Source: Chromatiales bacterium (GTDB lineage: Bacteria; Pseudomonadota; Gammaproteobacteria; Chromatiales; Chromatiaceae). Taken from it: a stretch of 39,766 bases of DNA. The stretch lies in NCBI GenBank assembly GCA_022360905.1, contig JAKSBX010000147.1:1-39766 (forward strand), written 5' to 3'. Below, in pieces: positions 31,916 through 39,766 of this stretch. The position numbers were made by a program, and so were the translations under genes. How positions within the stretch are numbered: the first letter of the stretch is position 1; each line of letters opens with the position of its first letter. Under the pieces are notes generated by a model that ran no database searches, was not told the DNA's origin, and saw only the letters and a list, made by a program, of their open reading frames with translations.

Positions 31916-33163
31916 TTAGGGTGATTCAGCGAGCAGTTGGTTCAGCGTGTCGATCACCTCTTGGCTGTCCCAATTGATGGCCCGATTGGCCGAGTAGCGT
32001 ATGCGGCCTGCCCGATCGATGATGAATGAGCTGGGGAAGCTGAAAACCTGCCAGTTCAACGAGGTCTGTCCGTCCTGATCCATCAGCACCGGAAAATCGA
32101 CCGGGATGCGCTGCAAAAAATCGGCCATCTCCTCCGGGGTTTCGCGAAAATCGATGGAGATGATGTGTATCTCCCGATCTTTGAAGATCTGTTGCAGTCG
32201 ATTCAGCGAGGGAATCTCCTCAACGCAGGGGGGACACCAGGTTGCCCAGAAATTGATCAATCCCACCTGGCCTTGCAGTAGGCTGCTATCGAGTCGGTTT
32301 CCCTGAATGTCCGCCAGATTGAAGCTGGGTGCGGTTGCCGGTTTATCGAGTTGTACCAGCGAACGGATAACCCTGGTCTCTGGTTCAGCGGCGTGTAGCG
32401 GCAGTGGGCCTGCAGGTTTCGGGTGATACTCCATGAGTGTGGCGAACTGCTTGATCTGTTGAGGGATACGCTGTGTGGCCTCGATATCGTTCTGGCTCGG
32501 TTTGTGTTCCTCGTCATCCATAATGAACCAGTCTCTTACCTCCGGTACCAGATAGAGATAGCTGGGAGAGCCGGCTTGCCAGAGAGCCGACAACACCTCG
32601 TTCATCCGCAAGCGATGGCTGCCCAGTGCCGGTTGATAGATCATCAGGGGTGTGTTGGTGGCATACAGAATCGGATCGACTGTCGGCGCCTCACCGGCAA
32701 TCGGCGGCGGGCCGAACAGGTTGGGGTAGAAGAGGACAGCCCCGCTCAAACGAGATTGGTCCGCTTCAGACTGCCACTGACGCACACCCCGCAATAGGGG
32801 CAGCGGCATCCGATCGTAGGCGGCCAGTAGGATTCGCTTGTTACTCTGCTGATGGGCGGCATCGAGTATTGCCGCCACGCCTGTGCCGCTCATGGTGCGG
32901 ATCTGTTCACTGGATCGGGGTAGGAAATAGGCTTCCAGCAGATCGACTCGCCATACCTCGATACCGGCCTTGGCAATATTGGTTAGCAAACTCTCAAACA
33001 GTGGGCGATGTTCATCGTGATCGACCAGCCAGATCATCAGCAGCTCCCCATCGGCAGGCGTAACCTGGATGGGAATGTCGTTGCCCTCAGAGTCCGTCAG
33101 GTTGATTTCATTCCCGTAGGCGTTATAACTGAATAGCGTGAGTAGGAGTAATAGCAGTCTCAT
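31916..33163 (-). CDS. TlpA-like thioredoxin fused to an alpha/beta hydrolase-like domain
   Basis: 415 residues from ATG 33163, which begins a signal peptide (MRLLLLLLTLFSYNAYG). The first 250 or so residues look like a degenerate alpha/beta hydrolase: LLMIWLVDHDEHRPLFESLL, then RILLAAYDRMPLPLLRG where a GxSxG nucleophile would be expected, then a strand plus LSGAVLFYPNLFG. The C-terminal domain (about 275-415) is a TlpA/ResA-type thioredoxin with W-C310-P-P-C313 in INFWATWCPPCVEEIPSL and the cis-proline in FSFPSSFIIDR. It probably reduces or oxidises periplasmic disulfides, perhaps in cytochrome c maturation. The front domain may bind a partner or peptide. Confidence 0.85.
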   Translation of the reverse strand: MRLLLLLLTLFSYNAYGNEINLTDSEGNDIPIQVTPADGELLMIWLVDHDEHRPLFESLLTNIAKAGIEVWRVDLLEAYFLPRSSEQIRTMSGTGVAAILDAAHQQSNKRILLAAYDRMPLPLLRGVRQWQSEADQSRLSGAVLFYPNLFGPPPIAGEAPTVDPILYATNTPLMIYQPALGSHRLRMNEVLSALWQAGSPSYLYLVPEVRDWFIMDDEEHKPSQNDIEATQRIPQQIKQFATLMEYHPKPAGPLPLHAAEPETRVIRSLVQLDKPATAPSFNLADIQGNRLDSSLLQGQVGLINFWATWCPPCVEEIPSLNRLQQIFKDREIHIISIDFRETPEEMADFLQRIPVDFPVLMDQDGQTSLNWQVFSFPSSFIIDRAGRIRYSANRAINWDSQEVIDTLNQLLAESP

Positions 33164-33354
33164 GTCGCGGATGGTACCGGTTTTGTAGCGGCCAGTGCCA
33201 CCCTGGCGACGACTGACTGTGGCCAATAACAGGCCGTAAACAATAAAACACCTCTGTCTGGGTTATGGATCGATCTGTTTTTCACGACTGACCGGTTGTT
33301 CCGAGCTTATTCAGATATCACCTGCAAAGTGAATAAATTAAAGAGGATGGAGTG

Positions 33355-34143
33355 ATGAAACTAAGCCTAATCGGAATCTTTCTATACGCTTTTTCACTGG
33401 CTGCTTGTGCCGCCGTGGTGGGTGAGCCGGTGGAGTATCGCTATGGCGGCACCCTGATGAAAGGCTATCTGGCCTACGACGATGCCGTTATGGAGAAACG
33501 TCCGGGTATTCTGGTGGTCCATGAGTGGTGGGGACACAACGAGTATGCTCGAAACCGGGCGAAACAGCTGGCCGGCATGGGTTATACCGCACTGGCGGTG
33601 GATATGTATGGCGAGGGTAAACTGGCCAGTCACCCAAAGGATGCGGGTAAATTTGCCGGTGAAGTGAAAAAGAATATGTCTGTGGCCACCGAAAGATTCA
33701 AGGCGGCTATGTCCCTGTTGCAAAGCCATAAAAGTGTCGCCTCTGAAGATATCTCAGCGATCGGCTACTGCTTCGGTGGCGGCATTGTCCTGGAGATGGC
33801 TCGCCGAGGGCTGGATCTCGATCTGGTAGGGAGTTTTCATGGCAGTTTGCCGGCGATCCAACCGGCCGAGAAGGGTGTTGTTAAAGCTGAGGTGCTGGTT
33901 TTCAACGGGGCGGATGACCCCTTTGTAAAGCAGGAACATATCGATGCCTTCATGGCGGAAATGGCCCATGCCAATGTGAAACACAGCTTTACCAACTATC
34001 CGGGTGCCAAACACTCCTTTACCAACCCTGATGCGGATAAGTTCGGTAAACAGTTTGAGCTGCCACTGGCTTATGACCAGCAGGCGGACCAAAAATCCTG
34101 GGCGGCTCTGAGTGAGGCGCTGAAAGCTATCTACGGACGATAA
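33355..34143 (+). CDS. Dienelactone hydrolase-family lipoprotein
   Basis: 262 residues from ATG 33355, with GAGG eight bases upstream (a GTG one codon earlier is also possible). A lipobox L15-A-A-C18 marks it as a lipoprotein. The alpha/beta hydrolase contains ILVVHEWWGHN, the nucleophile elbow GYC139FGG (Cys nucleophile as in dienelactone hydrolase), the acid in FNGADDPF and the histidine in GAKHSF. The catalytic triad is thus Cys-Asp-His. It would act in the periplasm, on an unknown ester or lactone. It is divergent from the TlpA fusion with about 190 bases between. Confidence 0.92.
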   Translation: MKLSLIGIFLYAFSLAACAAVVGEPVEYRYGGTLMKGYLAYDDAVMEKRPGILVVHEWWGHNEYARNRAKQLAGMGYTALAVDMYGEGKLASHPKDAGKFAGEVKKNMSVATERFKAAMSLLQSHKSVASEDISAIGYCFGGGIVLEMARRGLDLDLVGSFHGSLPAIQPAEKGVVKAEVLVFNGADDPFVKQEHIDAFMAEMAHANVKHSFTNYPGAKHSFTNPDADKFGKQFELPLAYDQQADQKSWAALSEALKAIYGR

Positions 34144-34160
34144 TCGTCGCTTTTTGAATC

Positions 34161-34185
34161 AGCCCTCTAGCTGGAGCAGAGGGCT
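34161..34185. other. Hairpin between converging genes
   Basis: AGCCCTCT (34161-34168) and AGAGGGCT (34178-34185) form a perfect 8-base stem with a 9-base loop. No T run follows on either strand, so it is only a weak terminator candidate for either the hydrolase or the CPXCG gene. Confidence 0.5.
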
Positions 34186-34223
34186 GCTCTGGGAGTCGGC
34201 AACTGTTGGTAGGCCGGGCCTGT

Positions 34224-34409
34224 TTACTCGTCATCCCGTTTTGCATCGAGTCTGATCTGTGGATCACAGGAGATCTGCAGTGTGATGGGTCGACAACAGA
34301 CAGTACAGTCCTCGATGTAGCACTGCTCCGTCAGGCTGCGGTCGATCAAAGCCTCATTCTCCTCCCCGCAGTAGGGGCACCGGTAGGTTCTGCTTTCGAG
34401 CAGGTTCAA
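34224..34409 (-). CDS. CPXCG motif cysteine-rich protein
   Basis: 61 residues with the pattern YRCPYCGEENEALID, then CYIEDCTVCCRPI. The paired CPYCGE and CTVCC motifs suggest a zinc ribbon. Members of this family are small, cytoplasmic and uncharacterised. It lies 11 bases after the preceding gene (34421-35191), so the two are likely co-transcribed. Confidence 0.88.
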   Translation of the reverse strand: MNLLESRTYRCPYCGEENEALIDRSLTEQCYIEDCTVCCRPITLQISCDPQIRLDAKRDDE

Positions 34410-34420
34410 GGCAACCGCGC

Positions 34421-35191
34421 CTAATCGCTACAGAGCATCCGGCGGCAAACGCTTTTCGCCCGATTCCTGGCATGCGCTTCGATGTACTTTGCATAGCGGA
34501 TTTTGGAAGCATCGAAGCCGCTCCCCTGCTGCAGTTTATCGAGCAGTGAGGCCGGTAGGTCGCGCAGCCAGTTGGTGATATATCGCTCTCTGCCTCCCTG
34601 GATCTCACAGCGTTCCGCATGAGCCACCTGAATCAGCAGATTGGTAGAGATCTGTTTGGCATCCGGCTGGATCCAGGCATTGATCGGTTCTTCAGCTGAA
34701 CAGTAGATTTTCTGGCAATCGTTGAAGCAGCCTTTACTGATGGCCTGACTGCGATGGATGGTGATCTTTTCCAGGCTGATCTGAGAGAAAAAGGTGGAGA
34801 GTTTGTTTAGGGTGGATTCCGGTAGGCTGATGGTAGCCCCGACCTGAGAGTCAACGGCACGCTCAACCAGCTGATCAAACTGCTGTAACAGTCGCTGCCG
34901 TTTGTCAGTGACCCCACGCTTCTGTTGCATGGTGGCCGGCCGCTCATGGCGTAAGTCGCGACAGGCCAAATACTCAGTACCCGGGGCCTGGTTGAAACGC
35001 TCGAGGACCTCGAATCCCAGTGGGCATCTGTTGCGTGAGACAAAACAGGGTAAGCGGTTTTTGACCCGGTAGTCATTGCATACCGTTACGGCCTTTTGTC
35101 GGTTACTTCTTGACTCTTTGTGGTGGTCGGCAGCGGCGGGCAGTGAGAGGGCCAGGCCGATGACGACCAAAATGAGTATCCTTCGGTACAT
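34421..35191 (-). CDS. Hypothetical exported cysteine-containing protein
   Basis: 256 residues. A Sec signal peptide (RILILVVIGLALSLPAAA) is followed by a mature part with cysteines spaced in CNDYRVKNRLPC, RNRCPLGF, YLACRDL, GCFNDCQKIYCS, ERCEI and a final KSVCRRMLC. The even number suggests disulfide bonds. A central helical region (QLVERAVDSQVGATISLPES) lacks known catalytic motifs. It is followed by the CPXCG gene. I do not recognise the family. Confidence 0.8.
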   Translation of the reverse strand: MYRRILILVVIGLALSLPAAADHHKESRSNRQKAVTVCNDYRVKNRLPCFVSRNRCPLGFEVLERFNQAPGTEYLACRDLRHERPATMQQKRGVTDKRQRLLQQFDQLVERAVDSQVGATISLPESTLNKLSTFFSQISLEKITIHRSQAISKGCFNDCQKIYCSAEEPINAWIQPDAKQISTNLLIQVAHAERCEIQGGRERYITNWLRDLPASLLDKLQQGSGFDASKIRYAKYIEAHARNRAKSVCRRMLCSD

Positions 35192-35354
35192 GGTTATGTC
35201 AGCGCCATTGATCAGCTCTGTTGTTATGTGGCGTGGAAAATATGATTGTTAAAACCTATTATGACTCTACAAATCGATATCCGCCATAGCCGATGTGTCC
35301 AATTCCAGTCCTGAGCTGATTGGATTCGTGTGCACAAACCCCCAGGCAGATTCT

Positions 35355-36239
35355 TCAGTTTGATGAGTCCTCGTGCTCAAGCAGGTGACGCATCTGGTTG
35401 AACTGCTTTAACTCGTCCTTATCAACCTGAGGATATTGAGGGGCCATGGATTGCAATGTTTTACGGATGATTTTTGCTACCTGCCAACGCATATAGGGTT
35501 TGTTGTCCGCCGGTATGGCATACCAGGGTGCCCAGGGTTTGGAGGTGGCGGCCAGGGTCTCATGATAGGCCTGCATGTAGTCGTCCCAATAGCCTCTCTC
35601 TTCAACATCCTTGATGGAAAACTTCCAATGTTTATGGGCTTCGTTAAGGCGCGAAAGAAAACGCATCCGCTGCTCTTCCTTGCTGACATTGAGCCAAAAC
35701 TTGAGGATTACCGTACCATTGAGTGCCAGGTGTTGTTCGAATTGGCGGATCGAGGCGAAGCGTTGCTGCCACAGATCGTTCAGATCGGCTGGAACGTTGA
35801 TGCGCTGGGATTCCAGGTATTCGGGGTGGACCCGAACCACCAGGGTCTCTTCATAATAGCTTCGGTTGAAAATGCCGATGCGTCCCCGTTCCGGCAGTGC
35901 GCGAGTGGTGCGCCAGAGAAAATCGTGGTCCAGTTCGAGTTTCGAGGGTTGTTTGAATGAGAATACCTGACAACCACTGGGATCGATGCCGGTCATCACC
36001 GCGCGGATTGTACTGTCCTTACCGGCCGCATCCATGGCCTGAAAAATAATCAAAAGAGCCCGGCGGTCCTCCGCATAGAGTCGTCGCTGTAGCTCATCCA
36101 GAAAATCGATCTCTTCGGCGAGGTTTTTTTTGCAACGCTTTTTACCTGGTACGTCATCCGGTGGCTGGGTCGTCAGCTCTTTGATTTTCAAACCACCATC
36201 CAGTGGCACCAAATAAGGACTGTCGATTGGCTTGCTCAA
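35355..36239 (-). CDS. ppk2: Polyphosphate kinase 2 family (PPK2) phosphotransferase
   Basis: 294 residues of the PPK2 family. The Walker A motif is D70-AAGKDS (70-76), in FQAMDAAGKDSTIRAVMTGI. The Walker B-like IGIFNRSYYEE lies near 121-131, and the lid arginines in the RMRFLSRLNEAHKHWKFS section follow. PPK2 enzymes use polyphosphate to make nucleoside di- or triphosphates. The sequence is most like the single-domain class that phosphorylates nucleotides, though AMP versus ADP preference cannot be called. It sits between the short-repeat copy near sucD and the hypothetical exported gene. Confidence 0.92.
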   Translation of the reverse strand: MSKPIDSPYLVPLDGGLKIKELTTQPPDDVPGKKRCKKNLAEEIDFLDELQRRLYAEDRRALLIIFQAMDAAGKDSTIRAVMTGIDPSGCQVFSFKQPSKLELDHDFLWRTTRALPERGRIGIFNRSYYEETLVVRVHPEYLESQRINVPADLNDLWQQRFASIRQFEQHLALNGTVILKFWLNVSKEEQRMRFLSRLNEAHKHWKFSIKDVEERGYWDDYMQAYHETLAATSKPWAPWYAIPADNKPYMRWQVAKIIRKTLQSMAPQYPQVDKDELKQFNQMRHLLEHEDSSN

Positions 36240-36259
36240 TGGGCTCTCCCGTGGCGTGT

Positions 36260-36281
36260 CAGGGCCTATTTACAGGCCCTG
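36260..36281. repeat. Degenerate bare-ends copy of the dispersed element
   Basis: CAGGGCCT (36260-36267) and AGGCCCTG (36274-36281) with ATTTAC between: the same 22-base length as the perfect joined copy, with four differences from it. It lies between ppk2 and sucD on the same strand, just downstream of the sucD stop, where it may act as a terminator. Confidence 0.7.
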
Positions 36282-36288
36282 AGTCTCA

Positions 36289-37158
36289 TCAGTCAAGAAG
36301 TTGTGCCATTCGTTTTCCCATCTCCGCCGGAGAGCGAACAACCTGGGCACCGGCAGACTCCAGGGCCTGGAATTTAGCTTCTGCCGTGCCTTTGCCGCCA
36401 CTGATGATGGCGCCCGCATGCCCCATGCGTTTTCCCGGGGGGGCGGTAACACCGGCAATATAGGCGACAACGGGTTTGCTGACATGCTGTTTAATATAGT
36501 CTGCAGCCTCCTCTTCCGCAGAACCGCCGATCTCACCAACCATGATGATGCCCTCGGTCTGCGCATCCTCTTCGAACAGCTTCAGGCAGTCGATGAAACT
36601 GGTGCCATTGATCGGATCGCCACCAAGACCCACACAGGTACTCTGCCCAAGTCCTGCCTGAGTGGTCTGGTGGACCGCCTCGTAGGTCAGGGTGCCGGAG
36701 CGGGACATGACACCGACTCTGCCGGGCTGATGAATCACGCCCGGCATGATGCCGATTTTACAGGCGCCCGGGGTGATGATACCTGGGCAGTTGGGGCCAA
36801 TCAGCCGGGCGGGATAGCTCTTGAGTGCCTCTTTGACCTTAAGCATATCGAGAATCGGAATGCCTTCGGTGATACAGGCGATGACTTTGATGCCGGCGTC
36901 GGCCGCTTCGATGATGGCATCGGCGGCAAATGGTGGTGGCACATAGATCATGCTGGCATCAGCGCCGGTTTCGGCAACGGCATCGTGGACGGTATCGAAA
37001 ACCGGACGATCCAAGTGGCTCTGCCCCCCCTTACCTGGGGTTACGCCTCCAACCAGATTGGTGCCGTAGGCGATTGCCTGTTCTGAGTGAAAAGTACCCT
37101 GCTTGCCGGTAAAACCCTGGCAGATGACTTTGGTGTTGTTGTCTACGAGAATGCTCAT
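36289..37158 (-). CDS. sucD: Succinyl-CoA synthetase (ADP-forming) subunit alpha
   Basis: 289 residues. The CoA-binding domain has [15 protein letters not shown] and GGVTPGKGG, then [10 protein letters not shown] and [17 protein letters not shown]. The phosphohistidine is H247 in [17 protein letters not shown]-cycle enzyme, substrate-level phosphorylation coupled to succinyl-CoA. It is 26 bases after sucC in the standard order sucC-sucD. Confidence 0.97.
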   Translation of the reverse strand: MSILVDNNTKVICQGFTGKQGTFHSEQAIAYGTNLVGGVTPGKGGQSHLDRPVFDTVHDAVAETGADASMIYVPPPFAADAIIEAADAGIKVIACITEGIPILDMLKVKEALKSYPARLIGPNCPGIITPGACKIGIMPGVIHQPGRVGVMSRSGTLTYEAVHQTTQAGLGQSTCVGLGGDPINGTSFIDCLKLFEEDAQTEGIIMVGEIGGSAEEEAADYIKQHVSKPVVAYIAGVTAPPGKRMGHAGAIISGGKGTAEAKFQALESAGAQVVRSPAEMGKRMAQLLD

Positions 37159-37184
37159 CTTAATCTGATCCTGTCTGGAATGTT

Positions 37185-38345
37185 TCAGGCGGCCGCCGCG
37201 ACGGCCTGCTTGGCGGCCTCGGTGAAGTCATTGGCGGTGATGAAGTCGAGTCCGCTCGAGGCGAGCATTTCCAGACCCTGGCTGGCGTTGGTGCCTTCCA
37301 GTCTGACCACCACAGGAACCTCAACACCGATGCTGCGTGCGGCCGTGATAATCCCTTCCGCAATCAGGTCGCAGCGGACGATGCCACCGAAAATATTCAC
37401 TAATACGGTTTTCACCTTTTCATCGGAGAGGATCAGCTTAAAGGCCTCGGTGACCCGCTCTGCTGTGGTACCGCCTCCCACATCCAGAAAATTGGCGGGT
37501 TCGCCGCCATGCAGTTTGACCATGTCCATGGTCGCCATGGCCAGACCCGCGCCATTGACCATGCAGCCGATGGTGCCATCCAGGGTGATGTAGTTGAGGT
37601 CGTGCTGGGCCGCCGCGGCCTCTTTTTCGTCCTCCTGTGAGAGATCCCGCAGTGCCACCAGCTCCTGGTGTCGATAGAGCGCATTACTGTCCAGGTTGAT
37701 CTTCGCGTCCAGTGCCATGAGGTTACCGTCGGCGGTGATGATCAGCGGGTTGATCTCGATCAGGCTGATGTCCTTCTCGGTATAGAGGCGGTAGAGCGCC
37801 ATCATGATCTTGGAGAATTGCTTGATCTGGTCTCCAACAAGGCCCAGGCCGAAGGCCAGTTTGCGGCACTGGTAGGGCAGCATGCCTGTGGAGGGGTTGA
37901 TTACGGTGGTGAGAATCTTCTCCGGGGTGGCGGCGGCCACCTCTTCGATATTCATACCACCCGCTTCAGAGGCCATGAAGGCGATACGCGAGCGTGAGCG
38001 ATCGAGCAGGGCGCCAAGATAGAGTTCTTTGTCGATATCGCTGCCCTGCTCCACAAGAACCGAGTTGACTGGCAGACCCTGCGGGCCGGTCTGGTTTGTA
38101 ACCAGTGTCATGCCGAGGATCTCTCCCGCCATCTGCTCGACTTCATCCAGATTGCGGGCCAGTTTTACGCCGCCGGCCTTGCCGCGCCCGCCGGTATGGG
38201 CCTGGGCTTTGATAACCCACAGGTTGCCGCCGAGTTCCTGGGCGGCGGCTCGGGCTTCGCTCGGGCTGGAGACGGCCTGTCCCTGGGGTACGGGAATGCC
38301 ATAACTGGCAAACAGTGATTTGGCTTGGTATTCGTGTAGATTCAT
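37185..38345 (-). CDS. sucC: Succinyl-CoA synthetase (ADP-forming) subunit beta
   Basis: 386 residues, typical for SucC. The ATP-grasp domain starts [20 protein letters not shown] and has [17 protein letters not shown]. The C-terminal flavodoxin-like ligase domain contains [36 protein letters not shown] and [22 protein letters not shown] precedes the ATG. It pairs with SucD directly downstream. The gene is divergent from the KamA-like gene, with about 800 bases between. Confidence 0.97.
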   Translation of the reverse strand: MNLHEYQAKSLFASYGIPVPQGQAVSSPSEARAAAQELGGNLWVIKAQAHTGGRGKAGGVKLARNLDEVEQMAGEILGMTLVTNQTGPQGLPVNSVLVEQGSDIDKELYLGALLDRSRSRIAFMASEAGGMNIEEVAAATPEKILTTVINPSTGMLPYQCRKLAFGLGLVGDQIKQFSKIMMALYRLYTEKDISLIEINPLIITADGNLMALDAKINLDSNALYRHQELVALRDLSQEDEKEAAAAQHDLNYITLDGTIGCMVNGAGLAMATMDMVKLHGGEPANFLDVGGGTTAERVTEAFKLILSDEKVKTVLVNIFGGIVRCDLIAEGIITAARSIGVEVPVVVRLEGTNASQGLEMLASSGLDFITANDFTEAAKQAVAAAA

Positions 38346-38430
38346 AGATTCGCCTTAGTGGATGGTCTAGTGGCTCGCATTTTTCTATCACCGGCACCTG
38401 AACATGGCCCTATAAAGGTACCGGGTTAAT

Positions 38431-38448
38431 ACTTATGGGCTCATAAGT
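38431..38448. promoter_or_regulatory. Inverted repeat upstream of sucC
   Basis: Perfect 7-base arms ACTTATG and CATAAGT with a GGCT centre. Placed upstream of sucC, it is a candidate operator for a dimeric regulator. The binder is unknown. Confidence 0.4.
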
Positions 38449-38655
38449 TTAATTATGGCTTGTGGCAATAAAAATTTATAGTGCTTTGCACAATAACGGT
38501 GGTTTTTGAGTAATGAGTTGGCCTTTAGTAAACAGACTGACTATTGCTCAGTTAGGGTGCTTAAGTCTTATTTTATAGTTTTTAATGCTTGATTTATCAA
38601 ATATTAGATATATCTATCCATGCTTATATTGTGGCTATATGCTTTAAAATCAGGC

Positions 38656-38701
38656 AAAAATCGACAAAATTCTGTGAAATTGATGACTTTGTCGAATTTT
38701 C
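38656..38701. repeat. Bulged inverted repeat in the sucC-kamA gap
   Basis: TCGACAAA (38661-38668) pairs with TTTGTCGA (38688-38695), extended by AAAA and TTTT past a one-base bulge, then TTTTCCTCC. The fold looks like a terminator but no gene on the plus strand precedes it, so a small RNA ending here is possible. Confidence 0.5.
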
Positions 38702-39145
38702 CTCCTTCCCTAGTTTTGCTCCGCTGTTGATAGTTTGTTAGGGTATCCGGCCCCCAAGGTTCACAACGGTGGATTATCGAGGGCTGCTAAACCTGTTCTC
38801 TGCGGCGGGCTGTGTGATGACTGGAATCACGCAGTGCCAGGTTATCGGAGAGCTCGGGTTGGGTGGATGAGTTGAGGCCATGAAGTAGATGCTGCCGTCA
38901 TGATGTTTGATTACTGTTCGGAGTTGCGGATCTATTCTGGTGTGGAGTGATGGTTTTACTTCCACCGGCGGGTTCCTTCTGCTGATCTTCGGCTTTAAAA
39001 GTTTAAGTTAGTCTATAAGCAAAAATGTTTCCGCCCCCGATAGATGAAGCTGAGAGGCGTTGGCCACTTCAGCATGGGGCTTGATACGACCAAGACAATC
39101 TCTAGCGAGACCCAGGTTAAACAAGCGACAGATCTGGAGCTGAAT

Positions 39146-39766
39146 ATGCCGCAACAGTCACCATTGACTCGAATACCTCTTCACACCGTCGATTTTGACG
39201 AAGTCCCCAAGCAACAATTCCGGGTTTATACCGCCAGAGATCTGGACAAGATTAAAGAGTTACAGTCGCTGCCTGAGTCGTTGCGCTTCGAAATGAAGGT
39301 GGTCTCGGCGGTATTGCCGTTTCGGGTCAATGCTTATGTGATTGAAGAGCTCATCGATTGGCAGCAAGTACCGAATGATCCGATCTTTCAGCTGACCTTT
39401 CCGCAAAAAGGTATGCTTTCGGATGTTCATTACAATCGCATGGCTATGGCGATGCGTTCTGACATGGATAAACAGGCGCTTAAGCTTGTGGCGAATGAGA
39501 TTCGTCAGGAGTTGAATCCTCACCCGGCCGGTCAGCTCGAGCATAATGTGCCCTGCGATTCGGAAGGTGAACCGATCCTGGGGCTACAGCACAAGTATCG
39601 TGAAACCGTGCTGTTTTTCCCCAGCCAGGGGCAAACCTGCCATAGTTACTGCAGTTTCTGTTTTCGCTGGGCCCAATTCGTCGGCGATAAAAATCTGCGC
39701 ATGGCGACCACCGAAGCCGATAAGCTCTACTGCTATCTTGAAGAGCACCCTGAAGTCACGGATTTA
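39146..39766 (+). CDS. KamA-family radical SAM protein (lysine 2,3-aminomutase-like), 3' end outside window
   Basis: 207 residues in the window, then cut. ATG 39146 is chosen because GGAG lies six bases upstream; in-frame ATGs at 39044 and 39074 add a poorly supported leader. Lysine aminomutase-family features are visible: LPFRVNAYVIEELIDW, ANEIRQELNPHPAGQLEHNV, KYRETVLFFPSQGQTC, and the radical SAM motif C-HSY-C-SF-C just after (CHSYCSFCFRW). The CxxxCxxC cluster binds the 4Fe-4S used with SAM. The PLP lysine would be beyond the edge. The substrate may not be lysine; this subfamily is poorly characterised. Confidence 0.88.
   Translation, partial: MPQQSPLTRIPLHTVDFDEVPKQQFRVYTARDLDKIKELQSLPESLRFEMKVVSAVLPFRVNAYVIEELIDWQQVPNDPIFQLTFPQKGMLSDVHYNRMAMAMRSDMDKQALKLVANEIRQELNPHPAGQLEHNVPCDSEGEPILGLQHKYRETVLFFPSQGQTCHSYCSFCFRWAQFVGDKNLRMATTEADKLYCYLEEHPEVTDL

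Larger units (their letters stand above)
38346..39145. other. Long AT-rich intergenic region without a convincing gene
   Basis: About 800 bases between sucC and the KamA-like gene. Features: a perfect inverted repeat ACTTATG-GGCT-CATAAGT (38431-38448) about 86 bases upstream of sucC, and a bulged hairpin at 38656-38701. A 63-codon minus-strand frame at 38774-38965 has no ribosome site or recognisable family. The left part is clearly richer in A and T than neighbouring genes. No tRNA or known RNA was recognised. Confidence 0.6.

Noticed and set aside
33228-33240. AACAGGCC near 33229 and GGGCCTGTT near 34217 as further copies of the dispersed element
   Set aside because: Only one partial end is present at each place with no partner, so chance cannot be excluded.
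36301-37086. Plus-strand open frame of about 261 codons
   Set aside because: Antisense shadow of sucD.
38774-38965. Minus-strand frame of 63 codons between sucC and the KamA-like gene
   Set aside because: No ribosome site, no signal or domain; likely chance.

Overview
The window reads as a chromosome segment from a free-living or symbiotic gammaproteobacterium, most likely close to the sulfur-oxidising Chromatiales/Sedimenticola-type lineages. This is an inference from the gene mix: cytochrome c', di-haem cytochrome c peroxidase, PEP-CTERM surface protein, DUF3683 flavo-iron-sulfur dehydrogenase, DUF4124 and DUF3135 proteins, PPK2, a GGDEF-EAL protein, and ordinary gamma-type UvrD, HemW, Cca, Rof and SucCD. 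There are no rRNA or tRNA genes, phage genes, CRISPR arrays or intact insertion sequences. Almost every gene is intact; only the first and last are cut by the window edges.

Layout. 1-3761 (-) is a giant FAD/Fe-S dehydrogenase running off the left edge. 3885-4719 holds cytochrome c' facing a PilZ protein. 5143-7279 is a tight run of DUF4124, tRNA CCA-adding enzyme and a GNAT protein, facing a TraB-like membrane protein (7300-8499). 8771-10839 holds APS kinase, a small lipoprotein and an AI-2E-type permease. 11018-11269 is a small PEP-CTERM protein behind a well-formed sigma-54-like promoter. 11371-12639 (-) holds two DUF4398 lipoproteins, one with an OmpA domain.

The most interesting stretch is 13004-17767, an apparent iron/peroxide defence island. 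On the minus strand run rubrerythrin, a (Fe-S) CCG-domain oxidoreductase, a ferritin-like protein closely resembling encapsulin-associated ferritin (EncFtn) but without the shell-targeting tail, and DUF3501. Divergent to it is a cysteine-free, histidine-cluster Fur-family regulator resembling Irr, with a start that looks leaderless, followed by a di-haem cytochrome c peroxidase. The same interrupted palindrome (TTAGAA-N3-TTCTAA) lies at the rubrerythrin promoter and, with one mismatch, at the peroxidase promoter, so the island may form one small regulon.

17833-26603 holds glucokinase, UvrD, a Tat-exported TRAP binding protein without its membrane partners, HemW and a GAF-PAS-GGDEF-EAL protein. 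26640-30940 holds an H-NS-like protein, Rof, DUF3135, ribosomal protein L31, a secreted nuclease, phosphofructokinase and a GNAT protein. 31018-36239 holds a coiled-coil membrane protein, a fused TlpA protein, a dienelactone hydrolase-like lipoprotein, two small cysteine-containing proteins and PPK2. 36289-38345 is sucCD, followed by about 800 bases without a convincing gene and then the start of a KamA-type radical SAM protein.

A dispersed element bounded by TAGGGCCTGTT/AACAGGCCCTA occurs four times between genes: once as a 130-base copy filling the glk-uvrD divergent promoter region, once as the two bare ends joined with nothing between, and twice as degenerate short forms.
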